64,000 nt of DNA from Vibrio mediterranei (GTDB lineage: Bacteria > Pseudomonadota > Gammaproteobacteria > Enterobacterales > Vibrionaceae). Position 1 is the stretch's first letter; every line of letters starts with the position of its first letter. The stretch covers positions 124,001 to 188,000 of the forward strand of contig NZ_FLLQ01000002.1 in the NCBI RefSeq assembly GCF_900088415.1, written 5' to 3'. Under the pieces are notes generated by a model. The model did not search any database and was not told where the DNA came from. It saw only the letters and a program-made list of their open reading frames with translations. Below are positions 35,221-44,201 of this stretch, piece after piece. The translations under genes were made by a program, and so were the position numbers.

Positions 35221-36195
35221 ATGGACTTAACCAACATTGAACAAACAGAGGAAACCAATCTTCTGACTGAAATTGCAGTGGCCTATTATCAGGATGGTGC
35301 AACACAAGAAGAAATATCAAAACGTTTTGGTCTGTCACGTGTCAAAATAGGACGCTTGCTCAAACGAGCTCGAGATCAAGGCATTGTCGAAATTAAAGTC
35401 AAGTATCACCCTGTTTTTGGCGCTAAGCTCGAGGAGCAACTCAAAGAACGCTTTGGTTTAAAGCGAGCTTTAATAGCACTCGACCAACCAACCGAAGATG
35501 AGCAGCGCGCACTATTAGCCGGTGTCGTTTCTACTTACCTTTCCGCAACGTTAAAGGACGGCATGATTGTCTCCATTGGCCAGGGGCGTAACGTCTCATC
35601 TGTCTCTGAGCATATCGGCGTCGTTAACCCGAAAAAATGTACATTCGTGTCTAGTATTGGAGGTATTCATCCCCGTGGTGGCATGCTCAATGCGGACCAT
35701 ATCTCGCGCCGTTTTGCCAAAACTTTCGGTGGAGTCAGTGAAACCTTGTACGCTCCGGCTTATGTTCGTAACCCCGATCTACGTAGAGCCTTGCTTGAAG
35801 ATGAAACCGTTCAGCAAACAATGGACATTGCAAAAAAAGCGGATGTGGCATTAGTCGGAATTGGTGACTTGAATGAAAGTAGCTATATGGTGAACCTAGG
35901 CTGGTTTTCAGTTCAGGAAATGGTCGAAGCACGAATCCAGCAAGGTGTAGTCGGTGAAGTCGGCGGTTATGATTTTTACGATATCAAAGGCAACGTCCAA
36001 GATACCAAAATGAGTAACCGTGTAATCGGACTAACCATCGCTGACTACCAAAAAATCCCACAGGTAATCGCCATTGCTGCAGAAAGCAGCAAACCACTGT
36101 CAATTGTTGGAGCTTTGCGTACGGGAGCGGTAGACATACTAGCGACTAGCGTCGCCAACGCGATCACCATTCTTAATTTAGACGCTCAGCAATAA
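35221..36195 (+). CDS. SorC-family sugar-binding transcriptional regulator (EryD-like)
   Basis: 324 residues. The N-terminal helix-turn-helix is AVAYYQDGATQEEISKRFGLSRVKIGRLL; the rest is the SorC sugar-phosphate-binding domain (VSIGQGRNVSSV, VSSIGGI, ADVALVGIGDL, VGEVGGYDFYD). SorC proteins respond to phosphorylated sugars; EryD, the repressor of erythritol operons, is in this family. Co-transcribed with glpX and the obvious regulator of the divergent 11-gene operon. Confidence 0.92.
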   Translation: MDLTNIEQTEETNLLTEIAVAYYQDGATQEEISKRFGLSRVKIGRLLKRARDQGIVEIKVKYHPVFGAKLEEQLKERFGLKRALIALDQPTEDEQRALLAGVVSTYLSATLKDGMIVSIGQGRNVSSVSEHIGVVNPKKCTFVSSIGGIHPRGGMLNADHISRRFAKTFGGVSETLYAPAYVRNPDLRRALLEDETVQQTMDIAKKADVALVGIGDLNESSYMVNLGWFSVQEMVEARIQQGVVGEVGGYDFYDIKGNVQDTKMSNRVIGLTIADYQKIPQVIAIAAESSKPLSIVGALRTGAVDILATSVANAITILNLDAQQ

Positions 36196-36198
36196 AAT

Positions 36199-36234
36199 AG
36201 CCGTGCAATGTAACAACTAGTGCATTGCACGGCT
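36199..36234 (+). terminator. Terminator-like hairpin after the SorC gene
   Basis: A perfect 12-bp stem AGCCGTGCAATG/CATTGCACGGCT around a 12-nt loop, starting 3 bp after the stop codon. There is no T tract, so it may be Rho-assisted or an mRNA-stability element. Confidence 0.6.
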
Positions 36235-36371
36235 TCAACTTATTGTTCCCGTTTACTTCACATTTCTCTCAGTTGACAGGAAAAGTCGTGTTTTCTCTCT
36301 TATCCTAAACAAGACGCCATAGTGACATTGTTGTCATTATGACTTATCAAGTAATGATTCTAGGAGCTTCT

Positions 36372-36620
36372 ATGGGAAAACTGATGCTAAAAGTTATTGT
36401 GCCAGCTCAAATGCATACAGGGATGACAATGGTGCCTGACCCAATGCCACAGTATATTGGAGCAGAATCACTTCTACCTAACGGGTTGCTACCACCAATG
36501 ATAGCTGGAGCGACGGTTATTGGAGGCCAAAAGGTCGGGAGCAAATGGATGGGGTGTACTTACATGAAAGCTCCGTATGTGATTCCAGGATTTGCCGAAG
36601 TTGAGGAAACCCCTTTTTAG
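36372..36620 (+). CDS. Small hypothetical protein rich in Met, Gly and Pro
   Basis: 82 residues from ATG 36372, chosen because AGGAG ends 5 nt upstream; an ATG at 36339 in frame lacks a site. The sequence is rich in Met, Pro and Gly (KVIVPAQMHTGMTMVPDPMP; LLPNGLLPPMIAGATVIGG), with one Cys, no signal peptide and no membrane helix. I do not recognise the family. It stands alone between two oppositely oriented units and is followed by a 13-bp imperfect hairpin. Probably a real conserved small gene, given the good ribosome-binding site and Vibrio-like codon use. Confidence 0.55.
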   Translation: MGKLMLKVIVPAQMHTGMTMVPDPMPQYIGAESLLPNGLLPPMIAGATVIGGQKVGSKWMGCTYMKAPYVIPGFAEVEETPF

Positions 36621-36651
36621 GCAGCAATGACCTATTTGCCTACCTATTTCA

Positions 36652-36688
36652 TTCCGGTACCTACCTATTCAAAAAGTAAGTACCGGAA
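36652..36688. repeat. Inverted repeat between the small gene and the carboxypeptidase gene
   Basis: TTCCGGTACCTAC pairs with GTAAGTACCGGAA with one mismatch, loop 11 nt. It lies between the convergent genes ending at 36620 and 36715; no T tract follows on the plus strand, so it is a weak terminator candidate. Confidence 0.5.
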
Positions 36689-36714
36689 CTTGTGTTCAAA
36701 CTAATCCCAAAGAA

Positions 36715-37899
36715 TTAACTCTCCCAAAGTCCTTTTGTATCAGAGAACAACGACTTAAACCAAAGAACAACTGAGTCCCATGCTCGTTTAAAAATAGAGC
36801 CTTGCTCTACATTAGACATGGCAATCAGAGGCTCCGAGGCAATTTCATCATTACCAACACTCCAAGTGACATTACCAATGATATCCCCCTGTTTCACGGG
36901 AGCAACCAACGGTGCGTAGATTTCGGTTTCCTTCGTCACTCCACGGCTGTTACCGCGCAGGTAAGTCGCATAAACATCATGGTCAAACCCCACGTCAATA
37001 TTGGCGTTTTTCCCTTTCCAAACTCTAATCGTCGCTTCACTTTCGTCCGCTACGGCAAGTTGGTCTGTTTCATAAAAACGGAAACCGTAATTGAGTAGCT
37101 GTCTTGATGCTTCCACGCGAGTTTGCGTACTCGGTGTCCCCATAACTACGGAAATCAGACGCATCTGCCCTTGTGTCGCTGAACTAACTAAGCTATACCC
37201 TGCATCTGAGGTATATCCGGTTTTTCCACCGTCGACATTAAGAGAGTTATCCCATAGTAGTCGATTACGGTTGTATTGCTTAATATCCGCCCAAACAAAG
37301 CGTTTTTCAGAGTATATTTCATAAACCTCAGGCACATCTTCGATGATCTTTCTCATCAATATAGCCATATCGTTTGGCGTAGTGTGAATCCCCTGCCCAT
37401 CTAAGCCATGAGCGTTAATGAACTGAGTACTGTTCATACCCAAGTTCACTGCCCATTGATTCATCAAGGCAACGAAACCACTTTCCGTCCCGGCTACATG
37501 TTCGGCAAGTGCGACCGCGGCATCATTTCCTGATTGAACAATCAAACCACGTAGTAAGTCCGACACCGTGACGTTGTCACCCGGCTTAATGAACATTTTG
37601 GAAGAATCTGGAAATTTAACTGACCATGCGTTCTCACTTACCGCTACTTTGCTATCCCAAGAAGTGCGGCCGTTTTCGATTTCTTTACCAACTACATAAG
37701 CAGTCATCAATTTTGTTAAACTGGCAGGCGCTAAAGCGGCATCTTGGTTGCCTCCCACGAGTATAGCTCCGGACTGATAGTCCATGAGAACGTAGCCTTT
37801 GGCATTAAGTGTGGGTGGGTTTGGTGTCACCAACGCCGCGACAGACACCGATGAACTCAAGGCTAAAGACGCAAACAGCAGTGACATAGTTTTATTCAT
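36715..37899 (-). CDS. dacA: D-alanyl-D-alanine carboxypeptidase, PBP5/6 family
   Basis: 394 residues with a Sec signal (cleaved near VSVAA-L). Class C low-molecular-mass penicillin-binding protein: SxxK motif in PASLTKLMTAYV (near residue 62), SGN in QSGNDAAVALAEH (near 125), KTG in DGGKTGYTSDAGYS (near 228). The C-terminal beta domain is followed by an amphipathic membrane-anchoring helix (IFKRAWDSVVLWFKSLF). It trims the terminal D-Ala of peptidoglycan pentapeptides in the periplasm. The housekeeping dacA of Vibrio is usually beside rlpA/lipB, so this may be a dacC/dacD-like paralogue; the symbol is a family label. Confidence 0.9.
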   Translation of the reverse strand: MNKTMSLLFASLALSSSVSVAALVTPNPPTLNAKGYVLMDYQSGAILVGGNQDAALAPASLTKLMTAYVVGKEIENGRTSWDSKVAVSENAWSVKFPDSSKMFIKPGDNVTVSDLLRGLIVQSGNDAAVALAEHVAGTESGFVALMNQWAVNLGMNSTQFINAHGLDGQGIHTTPNDMAILMRKIIEDVPEVYEIYSEKRFVWADIKQYNRNRLLWDNSLNVDGGKTGYTSDAGYSLVSSATQGQMRLISVVMGTPSTQTRVEASRQLLNYGFRFYETDQLAVADESEATIRVWKGKNANIDVGFDHDVYATYLRGNSRGVTKETEIYAPLVAPVKQGDIIGNVTWSVGNDEIASEPLIAMSNVEQGSIFKRAWDSVVLWFKSLFSDTKGLWES

Positions 37900-38293
37900 C
37901 TCACGGACTCCTTATTCTGTGAGCACTCCATTGAACCACCGATTTAGGGAATCTTGACTACAACTCGTCATTTGAAACATCGGTGTCAACACGGAGCAGA
38001 AAGGTTTCTTTCCCCCTACCCACAAACTAGAATAATATTCGCAAGTTAGCTCAGAATTTTTGTAAAATTTATTACCTGCCCTCAGTTTTAAATCCAGTAT
38101 GATTTTTAGCTCACCAAAACGCCTAAAGCGCTAAGAAGCCGCCCACAAGATATATCATTCCAGCAATCACCAGTCTTCATTGACATAGATATGAAGATAG
38201 TTTTTACAAAAACTACATACTCATGACATAGACAGCTTCTTCTCTCATCAAAGCAGAAGACACATTAGATTGGAGTAAAATACTTTGTAACAA
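37900..38293. other. Intergenic stretch
   Basis: Nearly 400 bp between two minus-strand genes, carrying the promoter of the carboxypeptidase gene and the 3' flank of the GGDEF gene. I see no gene, clear terminator or repeat in it. Confidence 0.6.
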
Positions 38294-39571
38294 TCAGAAC
38301 GGGTAATTCTTCGAGCTTATGTAGTGGCTAGATGAACCAGCTTGCTTTTTCGCTTGATACATCGCCTTGTCCGCAGTAGAAATAGCATCTGATAAATCTA
38401 AATCAAAACTGAAGCATAGTGTGGCGCCTAAACTCAATGCGGGTTGTATCTCTTCACCGCTAGGCAACAAAATAGTATGAGAAACCACCTGAAGAATGTG
38501 ATTCGCTATACCCAAAACGTGCTCTTGACTATTCAGACCAGGAAGTACTATCAAAAATTCGTCTCCTCCTAATCGAGCAACCAAATCTGACTGGCGTGTA
38601 AAGTCTCTGAGCCTACTGGCCAAACAAACCAAAACTTGATCGCCAGCTGCATGCCCATAATGATCATTCAGCTGTTTGAAATTGTCTATGTCGAGGTACA
38701 TAAACGCTAATTTCTCAAGCCGTTTACTGGATTCCGATACTACAGATTCGAGTTTGGCATTCAACAACCTACGATTTGGAAGATTAGTGAGCGGGTCCAA
38801 GTTTTGAGCTTCAATTACCTGTTGCTCCCTAGCCTTGCGCTCTGATATGTCCCGAACTATGGCCAATAGATAGTACTCGCCATTAAATTCGACCATACTG
38901 ACATTAGCCTCAATAGGCAGTTCACTACCGTCCTTGCGCCGATGTGTGGCCTCAACAAACTGATGAGGGGACTGTTTCATGTTCCTAACGTGCTCTCCCC
39001 ACGTCAGATTTTTACTGAACATCGGGTTGATATCAGGAACCGTTAACTTTAGTAACTCTTGCTTAGTGTACCCGAGTCGCTTATATCCCAATTCATTGCA
39101 ATTTAAAATCTGTCCAGACTCTCTATCAACAACATAAATCGCATCATGGGACTTCTGAACTAGTTGGTCTAACAGTAACTCAGCAGCCTGAGATTGACGG
39201 ACTCCAGATAAATCTACTATCTGTGATAAAAAGCGGCAGGCATTTCCATATTCATCGACCTCGGCAGCCATATTCAGTAAAGCGGGAATAGAATGTCCGT
39301 CTTTGTGGAGGTAACGTTTGTGTACTTGGACCGACTGCGTCGGATTTTCCACCAATTGGGCCCGTACCTTCTTGTTAATGTGCAAGTCTTCAGGATGAGT
39401 TATGACGACTTCAGACGACATAAGCTCTTTCCGGCTATAACCAAGAAATGCATGCAAAGCAGGGTTTGTATACTCCAACCCACCATCTACCGATGTCACT
39501 ACCGTGGGTATTGGGGTGATATCAAAAAGACGATGAATCGATTGATCAAATTTAGCGGAATATCTATCCAT
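38294..39571 (-). CDS. PAS-PAS-GGDEF diguanylate cyclase
   Basis: 425 residues, soluble (no membrane helix). Two PAS/PAC sensor domains (about residues 10-125 and 130-250) precede a GGDEF domain (about 260-420). The active site RLGGDEFLIVL is intact, the metal/substrate segment DIDNFKQLNDHYGHAAGDQ is present, and RQSD five residues before GGDEF is a product-inhibition I-site. It should make cyclic-di-GMP under control of a cytoplasmic signal sensed by the PAS domains. Monocistronic. Confidence 0.93.
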   Translation of the reverse strand: MDRYSAKFDQSIHRLFDITPIPTVVTSVDGGLEYTNPALHAFLGYSRKELMSSEVVITHPEDLHINKKVRAQLVENPTQSVQVHKRYLHKDGHSIPALLNMAAEVDEYGNACRFLSQIVDLSGVRQSQAAELLLDQLVQKSHDAIYVVDRESGQILNCNELGYKRLGYTKQELLKLTVPDINPMFSKNLTWGEHVRNMKQSPHQFVEATHRRKDGSELPIEANVSMVEFNGEYYLLAIVRDISERKAREQQVIEAQNLDPLTNLPNRRLLNAKLESVVSESSKRLEKLAFMYLDIDNFKQLNDHYGHAAGDQVLVCLASRLRDFTRQSDLVARLGGDEFLIVLPGLNSQEHVLGIANHILQVVSHTILLPSGEEIQPALSLGATLCFSFDLDLSDAISTADKAMYQAKKQAGSSSHYISSKNYPF

Positions 39572-39844
39572 ACCATTCTCGCTTTAAATCAAGCAGTTAT
39601 ATAAAACAAAGCAAGCCAATGACAAAAAAGCACTGACGGGTGACAAGCTACTCTGTTATTTTTATTAGTCATTTAATACTGAATCAAACTAGTTCAATTC
39701 ACTGCGCTTACAAACCCATTATTAACCAATTACTCAAAAATGAGACACTAATATACACCCGTATGAATTAACCCCTTAGTAGGATGTTGTCATTCGAATT
39801 GCTCAATTATGATGCCTACTTGTCCCGCCTTTTAGTTCTGTGAA

Positions 39845-40129
39845 ATGCTCGTAAAACCATCCTTGACTGAAGCAACTCAACAATTGATTCAAGCCGTAAA
39901 AGAAGAACTTCCCCTTTATGCTGAAGACACTTTCGTCTGTGGCCCAGAGAATTCCTGTATTGGCTGCCCGAAAAAGCTTATGGAACTAGTGGAAACTGAA
40001 GTTAGTTACTGGGAATCCTCTCTAAATCGTGGCATAGCTCCTAATTTTGAGGAACTTCGTCGATTCGGCAAACTTTGCCAAAGCGTTAAGCGAGGTTTAA
40101 TTCGAAACGGAGTGATCAATAAAAAGTAA
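39845..40129 (+). CDS. Small cysteine-motif protein
   Basis: 94 residues, soluble and helical. The central segment TFVCGPENSCIGCPKKLMEL has three Cys in a C-x6-C-x2-C pattern followed by Pro, which could bind iron-sulfur or zinc. It is followed 19 to 83 bp later by a second small protein with a similar motif, so the two are likely a unit. I do not recognise the family; conserved small proteins of this type occur in Vibrio. Confidence 0.65.
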   Translation: MLVKPSLTEATQQLIQAVKEELPLYAEDTFVCGPENSCIGCPKKLMELVETEVSYWESSLNRGIAPNFEELRRFGKLCQSVKRGLIRNGVINKK

Positions 40130-40211
40130 CGCCCTACGTAAAATTTGTATGAAAGGAATTCCAACTACTGACGGTCATGTAGATATTCCTGAGTTAAAAA
40201 CAAGCAGGCGT

Positions 40212-40442
40212 ATGGATATGTCAACTCAATTAAGGTTATTTAACGACCTAGAAGAAACGCCCTTTGCACAAGTTGAAGTAGAGTTTTACCACGTAAATAT
40301 GATCATGGATGAGATTCGGTGCTTTCATTCCTGTCTACAGTGCCCCCATGTGCGTATCGATGTATTGGAAAGTGGCCAGCTTGTTCATTCGTGTAGAGCT
40401 CCATTTACGACGGAGCTACAACAGCTACTCGATCAATTTTGA
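40212..40442 (+). CDS. Second small cysteine-motif protein
   Basis: About 76 residues from ATG 40212, which is preceded by AGCAGG; an earlier ATG at 40149 has no ribosome-binding site. The motif CFHSCLQCPHVRIDVLESG has three Cys (C-x3-C-x2-C-P), with a fourth Cys in LVHSCRAPF 15 residues later, suggesting a metal site. Family not recognised. Sits directly after a similar small gene and upstream of the ynjBCD cluster. Confidence 0.6.
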   Translation: MDMSTQLRLFNDLEETPFAQVEVEFYHVNMIMDEIRCFHSCLQCPHVRIDVLESGQLVHSCRAPFTTELQQLLDQF

Positions 40443-40668
40443 CACTATACTCAAGATAGTTGGTGGACATAGCAACGACATCTCTAATTACTTGGAATTA
40501 ACTTTATTAATCGCGCTGAAATTTCTTTCCTTTCTGTTCGGTCTTATGCGGCTGATGGTTTTTTCAAGGCTCACCTCTATAGATGTTAATAAGGCTATTG
40601 ATTATCACAGGCCAACCTTTAGTATCATTTATTAACAACTAGGCAAGGTTCGCCGCAAACAATATTAA

Positions 40669-41859
40669 ATGGATAACAGAATGAATAATAAAAGATTTAA
40701 ATCCGCAGTACTTCCTACTCTCGCGCTTTCCATCTCAGCTTTATCGTTTCCCGTTTTGAGTGCAAACCAAACCAATATGGACTGGAATAGCATACTGGAC
40801 GATGCTAATGGTCAAACCGTTTATTTTCACGCATGGGGAGGTAGCCAAGAAATTAACCGTTACCTCCAGTGGGCAGGTAAAGAACTTAAAGACCAATATG
40901 GCGTTAACTTTAATCACGTAAAAGTCACCGACATCGCCGAAACTGGCTCTCGTTTACTCGCTGAAAAAGCAGCAGGAAAAAATGATGGTGGCAGTGTCGA
41001 TATGGTGTGGATTAATGGTGAGAACTTCAAATCCATGAAGGACAACGCCCTACTTTATGGACCTTTTGTATCCAATCTTCCGAACTGGCAATACGTCGAT
41101 AAATCGCTTCCCGTTGACAGCGACTTCTCAGAACCAACAGGGGGGCTTGAAGCGCCTTGGGGAGTGGGTCAACTCGTGTTTATTCACGATACACAAACTC
41201 TAAATAACCCACCGACGTCTTATATGGAGATGCTCAACTACGCTAAAGCGTTTCCGAATAAGTTAAGCTACCCTAAACCGCCCGAGTTTCATGGTACTAG
41301 CTTCTTGAAATCTCTGTTAATTGACCTTACAGATAACGATCCTGCGTTAGCAAAACCCGTTTCAGAAGCTGACTTTCAAGGCGTCACCAAGCCGCTTTGG
41401 GATTATCTGGATGAGTTTCATAAGGTTGCATGGCGTGGTGGTAAACAATTCCCTGCCGGAACCGCTGAAACAATCCAATTACTAGACGATGGTCAGCTTG
41501 ATCTAGCTATTACTTTCAATCCAAATGCTGTCTACTCTGCTCAAGCGAATGGTAACCTTAGCGATACTACTACCGTTTATGCAATGGACAGTGGCGCATT
41601 GTCCAACATCCATTTTCTTGCAATCCCTTGGAATGCTAATGCTAAAGCGGGGGCTCTAGTCGCTATTAACTTCCTACTAAGTCCAGAAGCGCAATCGCGA
41701 AAAGGTGATATCGCAATTTGGGGTGACCCTTCGGTACTCAGCAAAGAATATCTCACTGGCAGTGCGGCGAAAACTCAACAATTTAAGTCTGTCGCCGAAC
41801 CTCACCCAAGCTGGCAGAGCGCTCTTGAGCAAGAGTGGCTCAAGCGCTACGGCAGCTAA
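40669..41859 (+). CDS. ynjB: ABC transporter substrate-binding protein, YnjB family
   Basis: 396 residues with a Sec signal peptide (about 32 residues, ending VLSA-N). A type 2 periplasmic binding protein of the extracellular-solute-binding family 1; FHAWGGSQEINRYLQWAG near residue 50 and DMVWINGENFKSM near 110 match YnjB. The partner permease and ATPase follow directly. The E. coli YnjBCD substrate is not established; thiamine-like or other small cationic compounds have been suggested for related systems, which I cannot confirm. Confidence 0.87.
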   Translation: MDNRMNNKRFKSAVLPTLALSISALSFPVLSANQTNMDWNSILDDANGQTVYFHAWGGSQEINRYLQWAGKELKDQYGVNFNHVKVTDIAETGSRLLAEKAAGKNDGGSVDMVWINGENFKSMKDNALLYGPFVSNLPNWQYVDKSLPVDSDFSEPTGGLEAPWGVGQLVFIHDTQTLNNPPTSYMEMLNYAKAFPNKLSYPKPPEFHGTSFLKSLLIDLTDNDPALAKPVSEADFQGVTKPLWDYLDEFHKVAWRGGKQFPAGTAETIQLLDDGQLDLAITFNPNAVYSAQANGNLSDTTTVYAMDSGALSNIHFLAIPWNANAKAGALVAINFLLSPEAQSRKGDIAIWGDPSVLSKEYLTGSAAKTQQFKSVAEPHPSWQSALEQEWLKRYGS

Positions 41860-41881
41860 CGGCTTACGAGATAATAAGATT

Positions 41882-43588
41882 ATGCTTAGACTGTTGTACG
41901 TCTGTTTAGTCGTTGTCTGCATTTTCCCTACAGTACCTGGTTTACTTGGGGTGGTGGTATCCTCTTTGGGTTATATCCCCCCTTTAGGTCTACATCATTT
42001 TGATTTAGCCGGATTCAATCAGGTCTTTGCATGGCAGGGCGTAGAAACTTCTATTTTGCTGACATTTAGCTCCGCAATACTGAGCAGCTATCTCGCCTGC
42101 TTCTTATCCTTTGCCATTATTGCCTCTTGTTGGAACAGTAGATGGTGGAAGCGAATCGAACTATCGCTATCTCCTTTACTTGCTCTGCCTCACGTCGCCT
42201 TTGCTATTGGTTTTGCTTTTCTGTTTTCTCCTACCGGATTTGGCGCGAGAGCCTTCGTTGACCTTTTTGGAATGGACCTAAACGGAAACTCTGCCAGTTC
42301 AGCTTGGCTAGTCAAGGATCCTTATGGCGTTGGCTTGACGTTGATGCTAGCCCTCAAAGAAGTGTCGTTTATACTGCTGATGAGCATCCCAATACTACGA
42401 CAACTTAGAGTCCGTGAATCACTGCGTATCGCTGCATCACTAGGATACACAGAAAGTGCAGCTTGGTGGAAAATCATACTTCCACAATGGTTTACTAAAA
42501 TTCGATTCCCGATGCTCGCAGTGATTGCGTACAGTTTATCCGTCGTCGACGTTGCTTTAATTATCGGACCAACTAACCCGCCAACCTTCGCGGTCTTAGT
42601 TTGGCAATGGTTCAATGACCCCGACCTGAGCTTGCTTCCCCGCGCCAGTGCTGGTGCTGTTGTGCTGTTTGCTATTGCCTCAATATTGATTGGTATCGCT
42701 CGTCTTATCGAGCATCTCGTCGTTACCGTTTGCAATCAATGGCAATATTCAGGTCGTACATCGCTGCATATTCCTGGCAAACCAATATTCACCGTACTTG
42801 TATCCATTGTTGCCGCCATGATACCGCTGACGGTCGTTTGGACATTTGCGCAGCGCTGGCGTTTTCCGGACGTCTTACCAAGCCGTTATACAATGCGTTT
42901 CTGGGAATACGAATGGGACGGTATTTTTGAAGTGATGGCACAGAGCTTAACCATCGCGCTTATCTCGGCAACGATTGCTCTCATACTTGCTGTTGTAGGA
43001 CATGAGTATCGCAATAAATATCGCTTACATATCCCAGGTTACGTCATTGCGATTCCCATGCTATTGCCGCAATTAAGTATCCTGTTCGGATTGCAAGTTA
43101 CCACGCTATTGCTTAGTGATTCGAGTTATTTGCTTTGGGTTTGTTGGTCACATGTATTCTTCGCCTTCCCGTTTGTTTTCCTTGCACTAGATGGGCCATG
43201 GCGCGGCTTCAATAGTAAGTTTACCCAAGTATCACTGAGCCTTGGGAAGAGCCCTATTCATACTTGGCTGCATGTCAAATTGCCGCTTCTTTTCCCTGCA
43301 ATGGTATTTGCATGGGCGGTAGGCATTAGTGTGAGTCTTGCTCAATACTTACCTACGCTGGTATTAGGAGCGGGTCGAGTTGCCACTATTACAACCGAAG
43401 CGGTAGCCCTATCGAGTGGATTCGATCGCAGAGTCACCGCCATCTATGCACTCTTCCAAGCCTTATTACCACTACTATTTTTCTCTGTTGCCGTATTGGT
43501 TAATCGCATTCACTCTCGTTATCGACGAATTAAGATCAAAGGACTTTTATTTAATGACACTATCGCTGGTAAACCTCACCATCCGTAA
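41882..43588 (+). CDS. ynjC: ABC transporter permease (fused double permease), YnjC family
   Basis: 568 residues from ATG 41882; a longer frame reaching back to 41705 lies wholly inside ynjB and is rejected. Twelve or so transmembrane helices in two BPD_transp_1 halves, each with an EAA-type coupling loop (ESLRIAASLGYTESAAWWKIILPQW in the first, TQVSLSLGKSPIHTWLHVKLP in the second). One polypeptide thus supplies both membrane halves, as in YnjC. Overlaps the ATPase gene by 35 bp. Confidence 0.9.
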   Translation: MLRLLYVCLVVVCIFPTVPGLLGVVVSSLGYIPPLGLHHFDLAGFNQVFAWQGVETSILLTFSSAILSSYLACFLSFAIIASCWNSRWWKRIELSLSPLLALPHVAFAIGFAFLFSPTGFGARAFVDLFGMDLNGNSASSAWLVKDPYGVGLTLMLALKEVSFILLMSIPILRQLRVRESLRIAASLGYTESAAWWKIILPQWFTKIRFPMLAVIAYSLSVVDVALIIGPTNPPTFAVLVWQWFNDPDLSLLPRASAGAVVLFAIASILIGIARLIEHLVVTVCNQWQYSGRTSLHIPGKPIFTVLVSIVAAMIPLTVVWTFAQRWRFPDVLPSRYTMRFWEYEWDGIFEVMAQSLTIALISATIALILAVVGHEYRNKYRLHIPGYVIAIPMLLPQLSILFGLQVTTLLLSDSSYLLWVCWSHVFFAFPFVFLALDGPWRGFNSKFTQVSLSLGKSPIHTWLHVKLPLLFPAMVFAWAVGISVSLAQYLPTLVLGAGRVATITTEAVALSSGFDRRVTAIYALFQALLPLLFFSVAVLVNRIHSRYRRIKIKGLLFNDTIAGKPHHP

Positions 43589-44201
43589 GAAGGAAGGCGA
43601 GGTGCTGTTTTCTGACTGCAGTTTCAACATAAAACAGGGCGAAATATTGACGCTAATGGGCCCAAGTGGTTGTGGAAAATCCACGCTACTTGACGTCGTT
43701 GCGGGTCATCTGTCGTCAGAGTTTGTCTACCAAGGACAAGTTCTACTCGAAGACAAACGTATCGACATGCTAGAACCACACAAGAGACAAGTCGGAATTT
43801 TGTTTCAAGATGACCTGCTGTTTCCTCATCTCAATGTATGGGAGAACCTTGCCTTCGCCTTGCCTAATCGAATTAAAGGAGCTGAACGACAAGAACATGC
43901 AATGAACGCTCTTGCTAGTATTCAACTCAATGGTGTGGCTAATCATTACCCAGAGCAATTATCCGGAGGACAACGTGCCCGCATCAGCTTAACACGAATG
44001 CTGCTCGCTGAACCAAAGGCCGCCCTACTTGATGAGCCATTCAGTAAACTCGATAAAGAGCTGCGGGTTCAGTTCAGAGATTGGGTTGTGGAACAGCTTC
44101 GCAGTGCCAATATTCCCGCTTTAATGGTCACACATGATGAGGATGATATTCCTGATGGCAGCCAAGTCCTTAAATGGCCTTGGGAGAGTGCAGCATGTTA
44201 G
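43554..44201 (+). CDS. ynjD: ABC transporter ATP-binding protein, YnjD family
   Basis: 215 residues from ATG 43554, which begins inside the end of the permease gene; AAAGGA is 10 nt upstream. Walker A GPSGCGKST, Q-loop LFQDDLLFPHL, signature LSGGQRARIS, Walker B AALLDEPFSKLD and the switch His (VTHDEDD) are all present, so both composite sites of the homodimer should be competent. Overlaps the next gene by 7 bp. Confidence 0.92.
   Translation: MTLSLVNLTIRKKEGEVLFSDCSFNIKQGEILTLMGPSGCGKSTLLDVVAGHLSSEFVYQGQVLLEDKRIDMLEPHKRQVGILFQDDLLFPHLNVWENLAFALPNRIKGAERQEHAMNALASIQLNGVANHYPEQLSGGQRARISLTRMLLAEPKAALLDEPFSKLDKELRVQFRDWVVEQLRSANIPALMVTHDEDDIPDGSQVLKWPWESAAC

Noticed and set aside
40443..40668. 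TPP riboswitch before ynjB
   Set aside because: I looked for the conserved CUGAGA and ACCCUUUGAACCUGA-type elements in this 226-bp gap and did not find them.
42322..42735. 137-codon minus-strand frame inside ynjC
   Set aside because: Antisense to a membrane-protein gene; long frames opposite hydrophobic coding sequence are common by chance.
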